From Endozoicomonas sp. G2_1 (GTDB taxonomy: Bacteria > Pseudomonadota > Gammaproteobacteria > Enterobacterales > Alteromonadaceae): a DNA stretch of 64,000 nucleotides. The notes under the pieces were generated by a model, which saw only the letters and a list, made by a program, of their open reading frames with translations, was not told the origin of the DNA and did no database searches. Positions 47,264 through 57,826 of this stretch are shown piece by piece (position 1 is the first letter of the stretch; the number at the start of each line of letters is the position of its first letter). The translations under genes and the position numbers were made by a program. The stretch spans positions 248,001-312,000 of the forward strand of contig NZ_JAGHQT010000002.1 of assembly GCF_017744155.1 (NCBI RefSeq). Direction: 5' to 3'.

Positions 47264-47812
47264 ATGAGCAATACGCTTTATGGCGAGGTCGCCGATACAG
47301 TGCTAGCTAAGGCGAAGCAAATTAAGTTATTGGTTTGTGATGTTGACGGGGTCTTTTCTGATGGCAGAATTTACATGGGCAACGACGGCGAAGAGTTAAA
47401 AGCATTTCACACCAAAGACGGTTTTGGCATCAAAGCACTTGTTGCTAGCGGTGTCACTGTTGCGATAATCACAGGTCGCAACTCAAATATTGTTGCTAAT
47501 CGGATGAACGCGCTTAATGTCGCTCACATCATTCAAGGCCAAGAAGATAAATTACCTGCCTTGCAAACGCTCGTAGCGCAATTGCAGCTAAGTGCAGAGC
47601 AAGTTGCTTACATTGGTGACGATGTCCCCGATCTCGCATGCATCAACTGGTGTCAGCTTGGTGTCGCTGTTAGTGATGCTCACCCATTAGTCAGTCAAGC
47701 AGCTAATTACGTCACCTATACTGCCGGTGGTTTTGGCGCGGTACGAGAACTATGTGACTTAATTATGCTCAGCCAAGACACCTTAGCAAACGCTCGTGGA
47801 GCGAGTCTATGA
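47264..47812 (+). CDS. kdsC: Kdo-8-phosphate phosphatase KdsC
   Basis: 182 residues from ATG 47264, one base after the kdsD stop; a TTG-type upstream frame overlaps kdsD. HAD motifs: LLVCDVDGVFSDG (nucleophile Asp), ITGRN and GDDVPDL. It removes phosphate from Kdo-8-P. It overlaps lptC by 4 bp. Confidence 0.92.
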   Translation: MSNTLYGEVADTVLAKAKQIKLLVCDVDGVFSDGRIYMGNDGEELKAFHTKDGFGIKALVASGVTVAIITGRNSNIVANRMNALNVAHIIQGQEDKLPALQTLVAQLQLSAEQVAYIGDDVPDLACINWCQLGVAVSDAHPLVSQAANYVTYTAGGFGAVRELCDLIMLSQDTLANARGASL

Positions 47813-48375
47813 GCCGATTGTACAGTTTAGCAATCGCCGCATTTATCATCAGTATATTGGTATACGGCGCTATCGAATGGCACAACGGTGAACAACCAGA
47901 CACGCAAACTACCGAGTTGCAATCGTCACCTGATTTTATTGCTGAACAACTAACAACCAACATCTATGACCAAACGGGTAAATTATCCCACGAAATCAGT
48001 GCGACGCGCATGGAGCACTACGCAGATTTAACCCTAACCCACTTTGAATTTCCAAAATACACCCTATATCCTAAGAATAACAGTTTACCGTGGCAAGTTA
48101 GTGCAAGTGAGGGTACGCTTAACCACAACAACCGGGTTATTTTACAAAACCGTGTTAAGTTGGTTGCAACTGATAAAGACAGCTTGATACAGGAAATACA
48201 AGGTAAATATTTAGAGCTCGATTTAAACACCAATATACTAAGTTCAAATCAAACCATTTTGATTCAAGGAAAAGACTTTACCATGTACGGTTCAGGCTTG
48301 ATTGTTGACTTAAACACCACACAGATGACATTGACAGAACATGTACAAACTATTTACAAAAAAACGAGTAGCTAA
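47809..48375 (+). CDS. lptC: LPS export protein LptC
   Basis: 188 residues with an N-terminal TM (about 4-22) and a periplasmic beta-jellyroll of OstA type (LSHEISATRMEHYAD...VSASEGTLNHNNRVILQNRVKL). LptC links the LptBFG extractor to the LptA bridge. It overlaps kdsC by 4 bp and lptA by 35 bp. Confidence 0.88.
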   Translation: MSRLYSLAIAAFIISILVYGAIEWHNGEQPDTQTTELQSSPDFIAEQLTTNIYDQTGKLSHEISATRMEHYADLTLTHFEFPKYTLYPKNNSLPWQVSASEGTLNHNNRVILQNRVKLVATDKDSLIQEIQGKYLELDLNTNILSSNQTILIQGKDFTMYGSGLIVDLNTTQMTLTEHVQTIYKKTSS

Positions 48376-48886
48376 CACTTTGCTATCGAGCTTATTGCTC
48401 ACAACCCTAACCTTAGGGTCAATTGCTAGTGTCAGTGCTGCCAAAATCGATTTATCGCAAGAAATTGTCATCAAGGCCAAGCGCCAAGCCGGTGATTTAA
48501 AAAATAAAATTGCCAGTTATTTAGACGATGTTGTGATAACTCAGGGTAGCTTGACCATTAACGCGGATATTGTTCAAGTGATTAGCAATAGCGACAACGA
48601 CGATAAAACCTATGTCGCCAAAGGCAAACCAGCCAAATTTGAACAGTTACTCGACGATGGTACCCCAATCAATTTGGAAGCGGATGAAATCAAGTACGAG
48701 CCAGGCAACAACACCATTACTATTGTTGGTAATGCGGTGCTGAGTCAGGCTGGTAGCGAAGTTAAAGGTGGTAAGATCGTCTACAACACCTTAACAGAGC
48801 AGCTTTCTGCCGAGGCTGGTGACAACGACGAAGGTATTACCCAAACTATTTTGAAACCGAAAGAAAAAGCGAAAGACCAACAATGA
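48341..48886 (+). CDS. lptA: LPS transport periplasmic bridge LptA
   Basis: 181 residues with a signal peptide cut near VSA-A (33). The mature OstA-like domain reads [19 protein letters not shown] and [39 protein letters not shown], followed by a polar tail. It polymerises or bridges LptC to LptD across the periplasm. Translation starts inside lptC. Confidence 0.9.
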   Translation: MYKLFTKKRVANTLLSSLLLTTLTLGSIASVSAAKIDLSQEIVIKAKRQAGDLKNKIASYLDDVVITQGSLTINADIVQVISNSDNDDKTYVAKGKPAKFEQLLDDGTPINLEADEIKYEPGNNTITIVGNAVLSQAGSEVKGGKIVYNTLTEQLSAEAGDNDEGITQTILKPKEKAKDQQ

Positions 48887-49611
48887 CCTCAACCTTAACA
48901 GCATCGGGCTTGGCCAAAGCATATAAAGGTCGTCAAGTTGTTAAAAACGTTAGCCTTGAAGTAAAAGCAGGACAAATTGTCGGCTTACTGGGGCCAAATG
49001 GTGCTGGTAAAACCACGTCTTTTTATATGATTGTCGGCTTGGTTCCCAATGACGACGGTACAATTGTCCTCAACGATGAAGATTTAACGCTCGCGCCCAT
49101 GCACGAACGCGCCCGCAAAGGCATCGGCTATTTGCCTCAAGAAGCATCAATTTTTAGAAAATTAACCGTTCATGACAACATCATGGCGATTTTACAGACT
49201 CGCAAAGATTTATCTGAAGTTGAGAAGCAAGAAAAGCTTGAGCATTTGGTGGAAGAATTTAATATTGGTCATATCACTGAAAACTTAGGTATGAGTTTGT
49301 CAGGCGGTGAACGACGGCGTGTTGAAATCGCGCGAGCGCTAGCGGCGGATCCCGAGTTTATTTTACTCGATGAACCATTTGCCGGCGTCGACCCAATTTC
49401 AGTCGGCGATATTAAAAAGATTATTTTGCACTTAAAACAACGAGGGATTGGTATCCTTATAACTGATCACAATGTCCGTGAAACCCTCGATGTCTGTGAG
49501 CTTGCTTATATTGTTAGCCACGGTGAGCTCATTGCTGAAGGCGATGCCGAACAGATATTGGCAAATCAAAAAGTAAGAGATGTATACCTAGGCGAGCAAT
49601 TCACGCTATAG
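48883..49611 (+). CDS. lptB: LPS export ATPase LptB
   Basis: 242 residues. Walker [10 protein letters not shown], signature [15 protein letters not shown], Walker [14 protein letters not shown] and switch His in [10 protein letters not shown]. It drives extraction of LPS by LptFG. It overlaps lptA by 4 bp. Confidence 0.95.
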   Translation: MTSTLTASGLAKAYKGRQVVKNVSLEVKAGQIVGLLGPNGAGKTTSFYMIVGLVPNDDGTIVLNDEDLTLAPMHERARKGIGYLPQEASIFRKLTVHDNIMAILQTRKDLSEVEKQEKLEHLVEEFNIGHITENLGMSLSGGERRRVEIARALAADPEFILLDEPFAGVDPISVGDIKKIILHLKQRGIGILITDHNVRETLDVCELAYIVSHGELIAEGDAEQILANQKVRDVYLGEQFTL

Positions 49612-49661
49612 TTAAGCCATAGATATACAATAATAACAATTAAAGGAAACTGAACAGCTAC

Positions 49662-51167
49662 ATGCGTCCATCTCTGCAGCTTAGAATTGGTCAACAGCTA
49701 ACCATGACTCCACAATTGCAACAGGCGATCAAACTGTTGCAACTGTCGACGTTGGATTTACAACAAGAAATCCAAGAAGCACTAGAAACAAACCCACTAC
49801 TTGAAGTAGATGAGAATCAAACACCCAATAAAGAAGACAATGGTAACAATGATCTCGAAGAGGCATTTTCCGCTAGTGCAAGCGCAGAAACAGCAACCGT
49901 GTCAGATGGCAGTGAAGACGCCGCGCCTACCAGTGATGAAGTCAGTACCACTGAAGCAATGGAAAAGAACGACATTCCAGAAGAGCTCAGCGTCGACACC
50001 ACTTGGGATGAAAGCTATAGCGCTGGTACTTCGTCAAGTTCAGGGCCACTATCAGAAGATTACACCTACCAAGGTGAAACTACCGAAAACATTCAAGATC
50101 ATTTGCGTTGGCAAATGGAGCTAACACCATTTACCGAGACCGACCAAGCGATTGCCACAGCGATTATCGACGGTATTGACGATGCCGGCTACTTGACCAT
50201 TGGCACTGAAGACATCCTCGAGAGCTTGGGCCTTGAAGACGTCGAACTCGACGAAGTTGAAGCGGTGTTAAAACGCATTAATATGTTTGATCCTATTGGG
50301 GTTGGTGCTCGCTCAATTCCAGAGTGTTTGCTGATTCAACTCAACCAGTTTGATCCTCAAACACCTTGGCTAAACGAAGCCAAGCAAGTGATTAGCGAAC
50401 ACATCGACTTACTTGGCAATCGCGACTACCGTCAGTTAATGCGAAAAACTAAGCTCAAAGAAGATCAATTGCGCGAAGTCATGCGCTTGATTCAAACACT
50501 AGATCCGCGTCCGGGCGACAGTGTTATTCAAAGTGAAGAACAGTATATTATTCCCGATGTTTCGGTCGAGAAAAAGAATGGCCGTTGGGTCGTTGAGCTC
50601 AACCCGGATACCGCACCTAGATTATCGATAAACCAGCAATATGCCGCGCTATCAAAGTCGATGAAATCGTCTAGCGATGGCCAATTTATTCGCTCAAACC
50701 TCCAAGAAGCGAAATGGTTTATAAAAAGTTTAGAAAGTCGCAACGAAACGTTATTAAAAGTGTCTAACTGCATAGTGCAACGCCAACAGGGCTTTTTTGA
50801 GCACGGTCCAGAAGCCATGCGCCCGATGGTATTAAACGACATCGCAGAAGCCGTTGATATGCATGAATCAACAATCTCCAGGGTAACTACCCAAAAATAC
50901 ATGCACACACCAAGAGGTATTTTCGAACTGAAATACTTCTTTTCTAGTCACGTTAGCACAGAAAATGGAGGGGAATGTTCATCAACCGCCATCAGGGCGT
51001 TAATCAAGAAGTTAGTGTCTGCTGAAACACCTGCAAAACCGCTAAGTGACAGCAAAATGGCTGATTTATTAGCCGAACAAGGCATTAACGTCGCACGACG
51101 GACGATAGCCAAATACCGAGAATCACTGTCTATTCCGCCGTCGAATCAAAGAAAAAGTCTACTATAA
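49662..51167 (+). CDS. rpoN: RNA polymerase sigma-54 factor RpoN
   Basis: 501 residues. The Gln-rich activator region ([23 protein letters not shown]) is at residues 5-27, an acidic Ser/Glu-rich linker at about 45-140, then the core-binding and HTH domains and the RpoN box [12 protein letters not shown] near the C-terminus. It directs transcription from -24/-12 promoters with AAA activators. The gene starts 50 bp after lptB. Confidence 0.95.
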   Translation: MRPSLQLRIGQQLTMTPQLQQAIKLLQLSTLDLQQEIQEALETNPLLEVDENQTPNKEDNGNNDLEEAFSASASAETATVSDGSEDAAPTSDEVSTTEAMEKNDIPEELSVDTTWDESYSAGTSSSSGPLSEDYTYQGETTENIQDHLRWQMELTPFTETDQAIATAIIDGIDDAGYLTIGTEDILESLGLEDVELDEVEAVLKRINMFDPIGVGARSIPECLLIQLNQFDPQTPWLNEAKQVISEHIDLLGNRDYRQLMRKTKLKEDQLREVMRLIQTLDPRPGDSVIQSEEQYIIPDVSVEKKNGRWVVELNPDTAPRLSINQQYAALSKSMKSSSDGQFIRSNLQEAKWFIKSLESRNETLLKVSNCIVQRQQGFFEHGPEAMRPMVLNDIAEAVDMHESTISRVTTQKYMHTPRGIFELKYFFSSHVSTENGGECSSTAIRALIKKLVSAETPAKPLSDSKMADLLAEQGINVARRTIAKYRESLSIPPSNQRKSLL

Positions 51168-51195
51168 AGACAACCTAACAATAAGGATTCAGCTT

Positions 51196-51483
51196 ATGCA
51201 AATTAATCTTTCAGGCCATCATGTAGAAATCACCGACTCAATGCGCGATTACGTCAGCACCAAGTTTGCAAAGCTAGAGCGACACTTTGATCACATCAAT
51301 AATGTTTACGTCGTTCTAAATGTGGAAAAACTCCAACAGATCGCAGAAGCGACCTTACACCTCAACGGCGGCGAAGTGCACGCATCATCAGAAAATCAGG
51401 ATATGTACGCAGCAATCGACAGTTTAATTGATAAATTAGACCGCCAAGTTCTCAAACACAAAGGGAAAATGAAAAAACATTAA
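51196..51483 (+). CDS. hpf: Ribosome hibernation promoting factor (short form)
   Basis: 95 residues. INLSGHHVEITDSMRDYVSTKFAKLERHFDHINNVYVVLNVEK is the S30AE-domain pattern. This is the short form, which acts with RMF to make 100S dimers in stationary phase. It follows rpoN in the standard order. Confidence 0.92.
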   Translation: MQINLSGHHVEITDSMRDYVSTKFAKLERHFDHINNVYVVLNVEKLQQIAEATLHLNGGEVHASSENQDMYAAIDSLIDKLDRQVLKHKGKMKKH

Positions 51484-51489
51484 TCCCCT

Positions 51490-51942
51490 ATGAAATTACA
51501 AGATATTCTCACGCCGGACTGCACCTTGTGTGCAGTTCCGGGCACTAGTAAAAAGCGCATCTTCAACACCATTTGTTCCCTCGCTGCTGAAAAAATAACA
51601 GAAACAAGCGCCCACGATTTACTCGAAAGTTTGATGAACCGAGAAAAAATGGGTACTACAGGTATTGGTAATGGCATCGCCATTCCACATGGTCGACTCA
51701 GTAAAAGTTCACAAGTCGTCGCGGTCTTTTTAACCGCAGAACAAGCGGTACAGTTCGACGCTATCGACAACCGCCCGGTTGATATTTTTGTCGCGTTATT
51801 TGTCCCCGAAGCCAGTTGTAAAGAGCACTTATCAACCCTACAGAGTATTGCTAAGCTGCTAAGCGACAAAGCCGTTTGCAAAAAAATCAGGCAGTGCCAG
51901 AGCAACCAAGAGCTCTACGATATCGTCCAACAAGCGAGTTAA
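51490..51942 (+). CDS. ptsN: Nitrogen PTS EIIA component PtsN
   Basis: 150 residues. The phosphorylated histidine lies in GNGIAIPHGRL (H near 70). PtsN receives phosphate from NPr and regulates potassium uptake and other targets, not sugar import. It starts 6 bp after hpf. Confidence 0.93.
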   Translation: MKLQDILTPDCTLCAVPGTSKKRIFNTICSLAAEKITETSAHDLLESLMNREKMGTTGIGNGIAIPHGRLSKSSQVVAVFLTAEQAVQFDAIDNRPVDIFVALFVPEASCKEHLSTLQSIAKLLSDKAVCKKIRQCQSNQELYDIVQQAS

Positions 51943-51943
51943 T

Positions 51944-52798
51944 ATGCAATTAATTGTAGTCAGTGGCCGCTCTGGCTCAGGTAAGTCAGTGGCACTGCGA
52001 GTACTAGAAGATTTGGGTTACTACTGTGTCGATAATATCCCAGTAAATTTGTTACCAGCACTCACCCATACTGTAATTAACGATTACAGTAAAGTTGCGG
52101 TAAGCCTAGACGTTCGAAACCTACCAAGCGATCCAAAAGATGTCGTTGAAATTCTCGACTACTTGCCCAATGCGGTCGGGCTCAATGTGTTATACCTAGA
52201 CGCCAATGATAGTGACCTAGTCAAAAGATTTAGCGAAACCAGGCGTTTACACCCGCTTATTAGACAAAATATGGCTCTAGATCAAGCGATTAAATTGGAG
52301 AAAAAGTTACTTGAACCTGTCTCTAGTCGCGCTGATTTATATATAAATACTAGTGAATTGTCGCCACACCAGTTAGCCGATTTAGTAAGAGAACGCATAC
52401 TCGGCAAAAAAACGGGCTCTATGGTAATCGTGTTTCAGTCGTTCGGTTTTAAGCACGGTGTCCCGCAAGACGCTGACTATGTCTTTGACGCAAGGTTTTT
52501 ACCCAATCCATTTTGGGACAAAGAACTCAAAGGTTATACCGGCTTAGATCAGCCAGTCAAAGACTTCCTCGCCAGCCAACCGTTAGTGACTAAATTCATC
52601 TGGCAAATCAATAGCTTTTTAATGACTTGGCTACCACACTTAGAGCGCAACAACCGCAGTTATGTGACAATCGCAATAGGGTGTACTGGCGGCAAACACA
52701 GATCGGTTTATATCGCTGAACTACTGGCAGAAAACTTGCGCAAAGAACGCGACGATATTCAGTCTCGTCATCGCGACCTCAAACTAAAATCAAGCTAA
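51944..52798 (+). CDS. rapZ: RNase adapter protein RapZ
   Basis: 284 residues. Walker A GRSGSGKSVAL at the N-terminus, VKRFSETRRLHPL in the middle and CTGGKHRSVY at the C-terminus. RapZ senses glucosamine-6-phosphate and directs RNase E to the GlmZ RNA. Start and stop overlap the neighbours by a base or two. Confidence 0.93.
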   Translation: MQLIVVSGRSGSGKSVALRVLEDLGYYCVDNIPVNLLPALTHTVINDYSKVAVSLDVRNLPSDPKDVVEILDYLPNAVGLNVLYLDANDSDLVKRFSETRRLHPLIRQNMALDQAIKLEKKLLEPVSSRADLYINTSELSPHQLADLVRERILGKKTGSMVIVFQSFGFKHGVPQDADYVFDARFLPNPFWDKELKGYTGLDQPVKDFLASQPLVTKFIWQINSFLMTWLPHLERNNRSYVTIAIGCTGGKHRSVYIAELLAENLRKERDDIQSRHRDLKLKSS

Positions 52799-53070
52799 TG
52801 ACTTTACAACGCACTATCACCATTACCAACAAGCTCGGGCTTCACGCCCGCGCCGCCACTAAACTTGCACAGCTGAGCATGAACTTTGATGCCAAGGTGA
52901 CCATTAGCCTCGATGGCAATGAAGCTGACGCCACCAGTATTATGGCGCTAATGTTACTCGCTGGCGGCCAAGGTAAGTCAGTGACTGTTGCAACATCAGG
53001 CACTCAAGCGCAACAAGCCCTCGATCACATTTGTCAGTTGATTACCGATAAATTCGACGAAGACGAATAA
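52798..53070 (+). CDS. ptsO: Nitrogen PTS phosphocarrier NPr
   Basis: 90 residues. LGLHARAATKLAQL has the phosphorylated His17; a regulatory-site serine region is SIMALMLLAGGQGK. It passes phosphate from PtsP to PtsN. Last of the rpoN-hpf-ptsN-rapZ-ptsO block, with 155 bp before mgtE. Confidence 0.93.
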   Translation: MTLQRTITITNKLGLHARAATKLAQLSMNFDAKVTISLDGNEADATSIMALMLLAGGQGKSVTVATSGTQAQQALDHICQLITDKFDEDE

Positions 53071-53225
53071 TTTTTCTCCGCCTGATAGAACTCCGATCTG
53101 TCCACTGCCGTCCAAAAAAGCCAATAAAAATGCTGATAAAAAACAAGCATTAGGATACACTTTCTCAGTCTACAACATTTCTCGTCGAATCAAGACTGTC
53201 ATCAGTCACGGCACAAGGTAGCAAT

Positions 53226-54584
53226 ATGCCGGAACTATTAGAACAAGAAGACAATCAACTACGCCTGCAACAAGTCAACGATGCACTTGATAGCGGCATG
53301 TTTGTTTCTGTTCGCAATTTGCTACAAAACATGCCTCCTTACGATCTGGCATTAATACTTGAGTCTTCTGCCCCCAAAACCCGTAGTATTCTATGGCAAT
53401 TTATCGACAACGACTTACACGGTGAAGTCCTTGAAGAGCTCAACGAGGAGGTGCGCAAAGGCATCTTAAAAAGCATGCAGCCTGAAAAGCTCGCTGCTGC
53501 CGCTGAAGGTATGGATGTCGACGACGTCGCAGAAGTTTTACGTACCGTTCCCGATAGCGTTTATCACCAAGTACTAAACTCGATGGACAGCCAAGATCGA
53601 GCCCGAGTTGAAACGGCGCTCTCGTACGACGAGGACACCGCTGGCGGTATCATGAATACCGACACCATCACCTTGCGGCCAGACGTCACTGTCGACGTTG
53701 TTCTGCGTTATTTGCGCCTCAAAGGAGAGCTACCTGAAGCGACCGACTCCTTCTATGTTGTTGATCGTCACAACAAGTTTATCGGTGCTGTTGCCCTCTC
53801 GACCTTAGTTACCTCGCAACCAGAAGTTGTTATTTCTACCTTAATCGACGACGACATCGAGGCAGTACCGCCTGAAATGCCGGAAACTGATGTCGCACAG
53901 CTATTTGAGCGCTATGACTGGATTTCTGCCCCTGTGGTCGCTGAAGACGGCCAACTACTGGGCCGGATTGTCATTGATGACGTTATCGACATCATTAGAG
54001 AAGAAGCAGAACACTCAATGATGAGTATGGCGGGCTTAGACGATGAAGCCGATACCTTTGCCCCGATTATCAAAAGTACTCGCCAACGCTCGATATGGCT
54101 GGGAGTTAACTTATTAACAGCCCTGATGGCCGTTGCGGTATCGAGTATGTTCGAAGGTATCTTAAGCCAGCTGGCCATTTTAGCCGTGCTCAATTCGCTT
54201 GTCCCCAGTATGGGTGGTGTCGCCGGTAACCAGACCTTAACCTTAGTTATTCGCGGTATTGCCTTGGGGCACATTGGCGAGAGCAACTCAAAAATAATTC
54301 TTTATAAAGAGCTCGCAATCGGCTTTTTAAACGGTGTTATTTGGGCGTTATTAATTGCTGCCATGGTCGCAATTTGGCAACAAAGCATAGTCCTTGGTGG
54401 TATTATAGCCTTTGCTATGTTGATGAATATGACCGCGGCCGGTATTGCTGGCGTGACCATCCCGCTGATGCTGAAAAAAATGAATATCGATCCAGCCTTA
54501 GCGGGCAGTGTTATTTTAACCACAGTAACTGATGTGGTTGGTATCTTCGCCTTCCTTGGCACCGCAACCTTACTTTTAGGGTAA
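53226..54584 (+). CDS. mgtE: Magnesium transporter MgtE
   Basis: 452 residues. An N-domain of short repeats (about 10-130, AAAAEGMDVDDVAEVLRTVPD), two CBS domains (about 135-260) and five membrane helices with the pore motif near PSMGGVAGNQTLTLVIRG. The cytoplasmic domains sense magnesium and close the channel. It follows ptsO in Shewanella-like orders. Confidence 0.92.
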   Translation: MPELLEQEDNQLRLQQVNDALDSGMFVSVRNLLQNMPPYDLALILESSAPKTRSILWQFIDNDLHGEVLEELNEEVRKGILKSMQPEKLAAAAEGMDVDDVAEVLRTVPDSVYHQVLNSMDSQDRARVETALSYDEDTAGGIMNTDTITLRPDVTVDVVLRYLRLKGELPEATDSFYVVDRHNKFIGAVALSTLVTSQPEVVISTLIDDDIEAVPPEMPETDVAQLFERYDWISAPVVAEDGQLLGRIVIDDVIDIIREEAEHSMMSMAGLDDEADTFAPIIKSTRQRSIWLGVNLLTALMAVAVSSMFEGILSQLAILAVLNSLVPSMGGVAGNQTLTLVIRGIALGHIGESNSKIILYKELAIGFLNGVIWALLIAAMVAIWQQSIVLGGIIAFAMLMNMTAAGIAGVTIPLMLKKMNIDPALAGSVILTTVTDVVGIFAFLGTATLLLG

Positions 54585-54606
54585 GGGAAAAGCTAAATTA
54601 ATGCTC

Positions 54607-55950
54607 TTAGTTACCAGCAATCTGCATTTCTTCAATCAGTAAAGAGCCAGTTTGAATACTGCCACGCATATCGGTATCAGTACCAATGCTAACAATATTT
54701 TTAAACATGTCCTGCAACTTGCCCGCAATGGTAATCTCAGCGACTGGGAAAGCAATTTGGCCATTCTCAACCCAAAAGCCTGCGGCGCCACGTGAATAAT
54801 CACCGTTAACTACATTAACCCCTTGTCCCATCAGCTCTGTCACTAATAAGCCAGTGCCCAGTTGTTTGAGCATAGCGTCAAAGTCACCACCATTGGCGGT
54901 TAATTGCCAGTTGTGAATACCACCAGCGTGACCGGTCGTTTTTAAACCTAGCTTGCGCGCAGAATAGCTGGTAAGTAAATATTGTTCTAAGCAACCCTCT
55001 TTGATAATTTCAGCATCTTTAGTCGCGACCCCTTCGCTATCAAAGTAGCCACTGGCAAGCGCTTTTTTCAGATGTGGACGCTCACTGATGGTTAAAAAGT
55101 CAGGGAAAATTTGTTGGCCAAGGGCATCAAGTAAGAACGAGGATTTACGGTAAAGGTTGCCACCACTAATGGCAGCAATAAAGTGGCCGAATATTGTATT
55201 GGCAATATCGGCGCGGAACATTACTGGCACTTTTTGAGTGCTGAGTTTTTGGCTACCCAAGCGCGAAAGCGCTTCATGGGCAGCGTTCTCACCAATACTC
55301 TTGGCACTATCGAGTAAGTTGAAGTCTCTGTTAACACTGTAGGCATAGTCGCGCTGCATGTCATCGCCTTCACTGGCGATCATCACACAACTCAAACTGT
55401 GCCTAGTACTAGGGTAAGAGACTAGCTGCCCGTGGCTATTACCGTAAACCTTAAAACCTTCAAAGCTGGCCAAGGTTGCGCCATCTGAATTGGTTAAACG
55501 TTGATCTTGAGCTAATGCTGATTGCTCACACTCTACCGCAATTTCAATCGCGCGTTCAGTTGATAAATCCTCGGGATGATATAAATCTAAATCTTGTGGT
55601 TCAAAGTTTAGTAATGCTTTATCAGCCAAGCCAGAACACGGGTCAACCGAAGTGTATTTTGCGATATTTACTGCTGCTTCAACGGTTTTTGCTAAGGCTT
55701 GCTCCGACAAATCGGCAGTTGATGCACTACCTTTGCGGCCATCTTGATAAACGGTAATCCCCAAAGCACCATCGTTAGTAAACTCAACATTTTCAACCTC
55801 ACCAAGGCGAGTGCCAACACTCAAACCTTGTTGACGACTCATGGCAACTTCAGCGCCATCGGCACCTAGAGATTTTGCCAGCGCTAAACTTTGACTGACG
55901 CGCTGCTTTACTTCAGCGATTTCCTTAGCAATATCGGATTTGTGACTCAT
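54607..55950 (-). CDS. pmbA: Metallopeptidase-like subunit PmbA (TldE)
   Basis: 447 residues from ATG 55950; the upstream TTG frame adds a hydrophobic stretch that is not family-like. ALGITVYQDGRKGSASTADLS and GGNLYRKSSFLLDALGQQIFP are typical. PmbA lacks the HExxxH metal site and works with TldD (62184) as a heterodimer on unfolded peptides. It is divergent from darP, as in E. coli. Confidence 0.9.
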   Translation of the reverse strand: MSHKSDIAKEIAEVKQRVSQSLALAKSLGADGAEVAMSRQQGLSVGTRLGEVENVEFTNDGALGITVYQDGRKGSASTADLSEQALAKTVEAAVNIAKYTSVDPCSGLADKALLNFEPQDLDLYHPEDLSTERAIEIAVECEQSALAQDQRLTNSDGATLASFEGFKVYGNSHGQLVSYPSTRHSLSCVMIASEGDDMQRDYAYSVNRDFNLLDSAKSIGENAAHEALSRLGSQKLSTQKVPVMFRADIANTIFGHFIAAISGGNLYRKSSFLLDALGQQIFPDFLTISERPHLKKALASGYFDSEGVATKDAEIIKEGCLEQYLLTSYSARKLGLKTTGHAGGIHNWQLTANGGDFDAMLKQLGTGLLVTELMGQGVNVVNGDYSRGAAGFWVENGQIAFPVAEITIAGKLQDMFKNIVSIGTDTDMRGSIQTGSLLIEEMQIAGN

Positions 55951-56051
55951 AAACTGGCAAAACTCACTTAGACAATAAAATAAGAAGACAGACAAGGCAG
56001 CGACAATTGGGATATAATAGTCTTATTACCTTGAATAAAATTACCCGTATT

Positions 56052-56567
56052 ATGCACCACTTAGACGTCGATAGCGAAGAATTCGATCCGGATTTTAAAA
56101 GTAAAACCCAAGTAAAAAAAGAAATGCTCGACTTGCAAGACCTTGGGCGTCAATTGGTTAAGCTTCCCAAAACACAGCGCAACCAATTACCTCTAGACGA
56201 CAGTTTGCAAGACGCTATGTTACTGGCAGATAAAATCGCCAATAAACACGAAGCTTTTAAACGCCATATTCAATACATTGGCAAGCTGCTTAGAGATGCC
56301 GATTTAGACGCTATTCAGCAAAAGCTCGATTTTTTTGCTAATAAACATCAACAGGAGACTCAGCGTTTTCATCATTTAGAAGCTTTACGAGAGCAGTTGA
56401 TTAATGAGGGCACTCCGGCAATTGAAGCGCTACTAGCTGAACATCCGGCGATGGAGCGACAAAAACTACGTCAATTAGTCAGACAAGCCAGTAAAGAACA
56501 GGCGGCAGAAAAACCTGGTAAGTATTTCCGAGAACTCTTTCAATACATTAAGAGTCATAAGGAATAG
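56052..56567 (+). CDS. darP: Ribosome biogenesis factor DarP (YjgA, DUF615)
   Basis: 171 residues from ATG 56052; a TTG at 56007 is less likely. SKTQVKKEMLDLQDLGRQLVKLP near the start, RHIQYIGKLLRDAD in the middle and GKYFRELFQYIKSH at the end are typical. It acts on late 50S assembly. The start has no strong ribosome site. Confidence 0.88.
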   Translation: MHHLDVDSEEFDPDFKSKTQVKKEMLDLQDLGRQLVKLPKTQRNQLPLDDSLQDAMLLADKIANKHEAFKRHIQYIGKLLRDADLDAIQQKLDFFANKHQQETQRFHHLEALREQLINEGTPAIEALLAEHPAMERQKLRQLVRQASKEQAAEKPGKYFRELFQYIKSHKE

Positions 56568-56647
56568 TAAGGTAATTAAAACGGTTCTTGGCTGATGACA
56601 GTAAAAACAACTATTAACCGCCTTGATTATCAATATTAATTCAGTGG

Positions 56648-56674
56648 AAGCTCAGCAGCAGCACTGAGCTTTTA
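56648..56674 (+). terminator. darP terminator candidate
   Basis: AAGCTCAG (56648-56655) and CTGAGCTT form an 8-bp stem with an 8-base loop, followed by TTAAT on the plus strand. The T run is short. Confidence 0.5.
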
Positions 56675-56694
56675 ATGCGACTAAATCATTGTTG

Positions 56695-57762
56695 CTATTG
56701 AACAATCACTTCCTGCCCCGGTTCTAAGCGCTCGGCACCTCGAATGGCAACTTGGTCACCATGGCTAAGCTCTCCGACAACACTGACCCGTTCCACCGTA
56801 CCTGTTCCCACTTTAACCGGTAACCTCTCCACTTTACTGTCGGTGGTCACTTTGACCACGTAAGTACCATCTTTGCGCAGAATCAGCGCATCGCGATGAA
56901 CCGTCAAACTAGGCTTTGCCGCCTGAATAGGGATAATAACTTCTACCAGCTGACCCGACGCCCAAATTTCATTTTGGCTATGAGGAATTAACAGTCTGAC
57001 TTCAATGGTTTGAGAGCGCATGTCAGCGCTTGGTATTATTGCTGTGATATTTGCAGCCAAAGACTGCCCTTCTGCACTCACTTTTAAGGCGTTACCGCGA
57101 TTTAGATAAGATAAATACTTAACGGGTACATAAACAATTGCTTCGAGATTTTCAGTATCTAAATAACGAATCAGTTCATCGCCGCGGCTAACATCGGTAC
57201 CCGCTCTGACTAGACGCTCAGTGACGACGCCGGTGAACGGCGCTCTAACCACAGCCCGTTGCAGTTGATCTTCGATTTGTTCCAACCTCAGCTTAGCAAT
57301 CTCCAAATCAGCACTCGCTAAATCATACTGAGAGCGAGTTTGATCGAGCTGAAATTGAGACGCGGCATTCGTTTTTCTCAATTGAGATAAACGGCTAACC
57401 TCGTTTTTTAGATATTTTTGATTGATGAGTTCGCGTTTGATCTGTGCTTTTTGTTCAGCAAGCCTAAGCTCTAATGGCAAGGTATCAATCTTTGCCAAAA
57501 CTTGACCTTCAGCAACTAAGGTCCCCGGCTCAGGTAACCAATCTAAACGACCATTTACCCCTGCGGTGACAGGGATATGAGTTTTACTCTGCAGTGTTCC
57601 CATCAATTTAGCCGACGCTGGCAATACCATTTCTGTGACAACATCTACTTTTACAGGCGGCGCAGCTTGCTCAGCAAACGCAAGACTTGATGATATCGCT
57701 AAAACAGTCAGAACCATACGCCCTAAATGGCAACCTCGAGTTCTAGACTTTCCAATAAACAT
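56695..57762 (-). CDS. RND efflux periplasmic adaptor subunit
   Basis: 355 residues. Signal-like N-terminus (MVLTVLAISSSLAFA after a basic stretch), no lipobox, then the biotinyl-lipoyl-like half motifs (PVTAGVNGRLDWLPEPGTLVAEGQVLAKID and VVRAPFTGVVTERLVRAGTDV), a coiled hairpin between them and a beta-barrel domain. It links an RND pump to an outer membrane duct. GGGAAGAG precedes ATG 57762. It lies 64 bp downstream of the permease. Confidence 0.88.
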   Translation of the reverse strand: MFIGKSRTRGCHLGRMVLTVLAISSSLAFAEQAAPPVKVDVVTEMVLPASAKLMGTLQSKTHIPVTAGVNGRLDWLPEPGTLVAEGQVLAKIDTLPLELRLAEQKAQIKRELINQKYLKNEVSRLSQLRKTNAASQFQLDQTRSQYDLASADLEIAKLRLEQIEDQLQRAVVRAPFTGVVTERLVRAGTDVSRGDELIRYLDTENLEAIVYVPVKYLSYLNRGNALKVSAEGQSLAANITAIIPSADMRSQTIEVRLLIPHSQNEIWASGQLVEVIIPIQAAKPSLTVHRDALILRKDGTYVVKVTTDSKVERLPVKVGTGTVERVSVVGELSHGDQVAIRGAERLEPGQEVIVQ

Positions 57763-57826
57763 ATTCTCTTCCCAAACAATGTATGATTATTTTTTAATTA
57801 TTAGATGGCATTTCGCCACTAGTTAA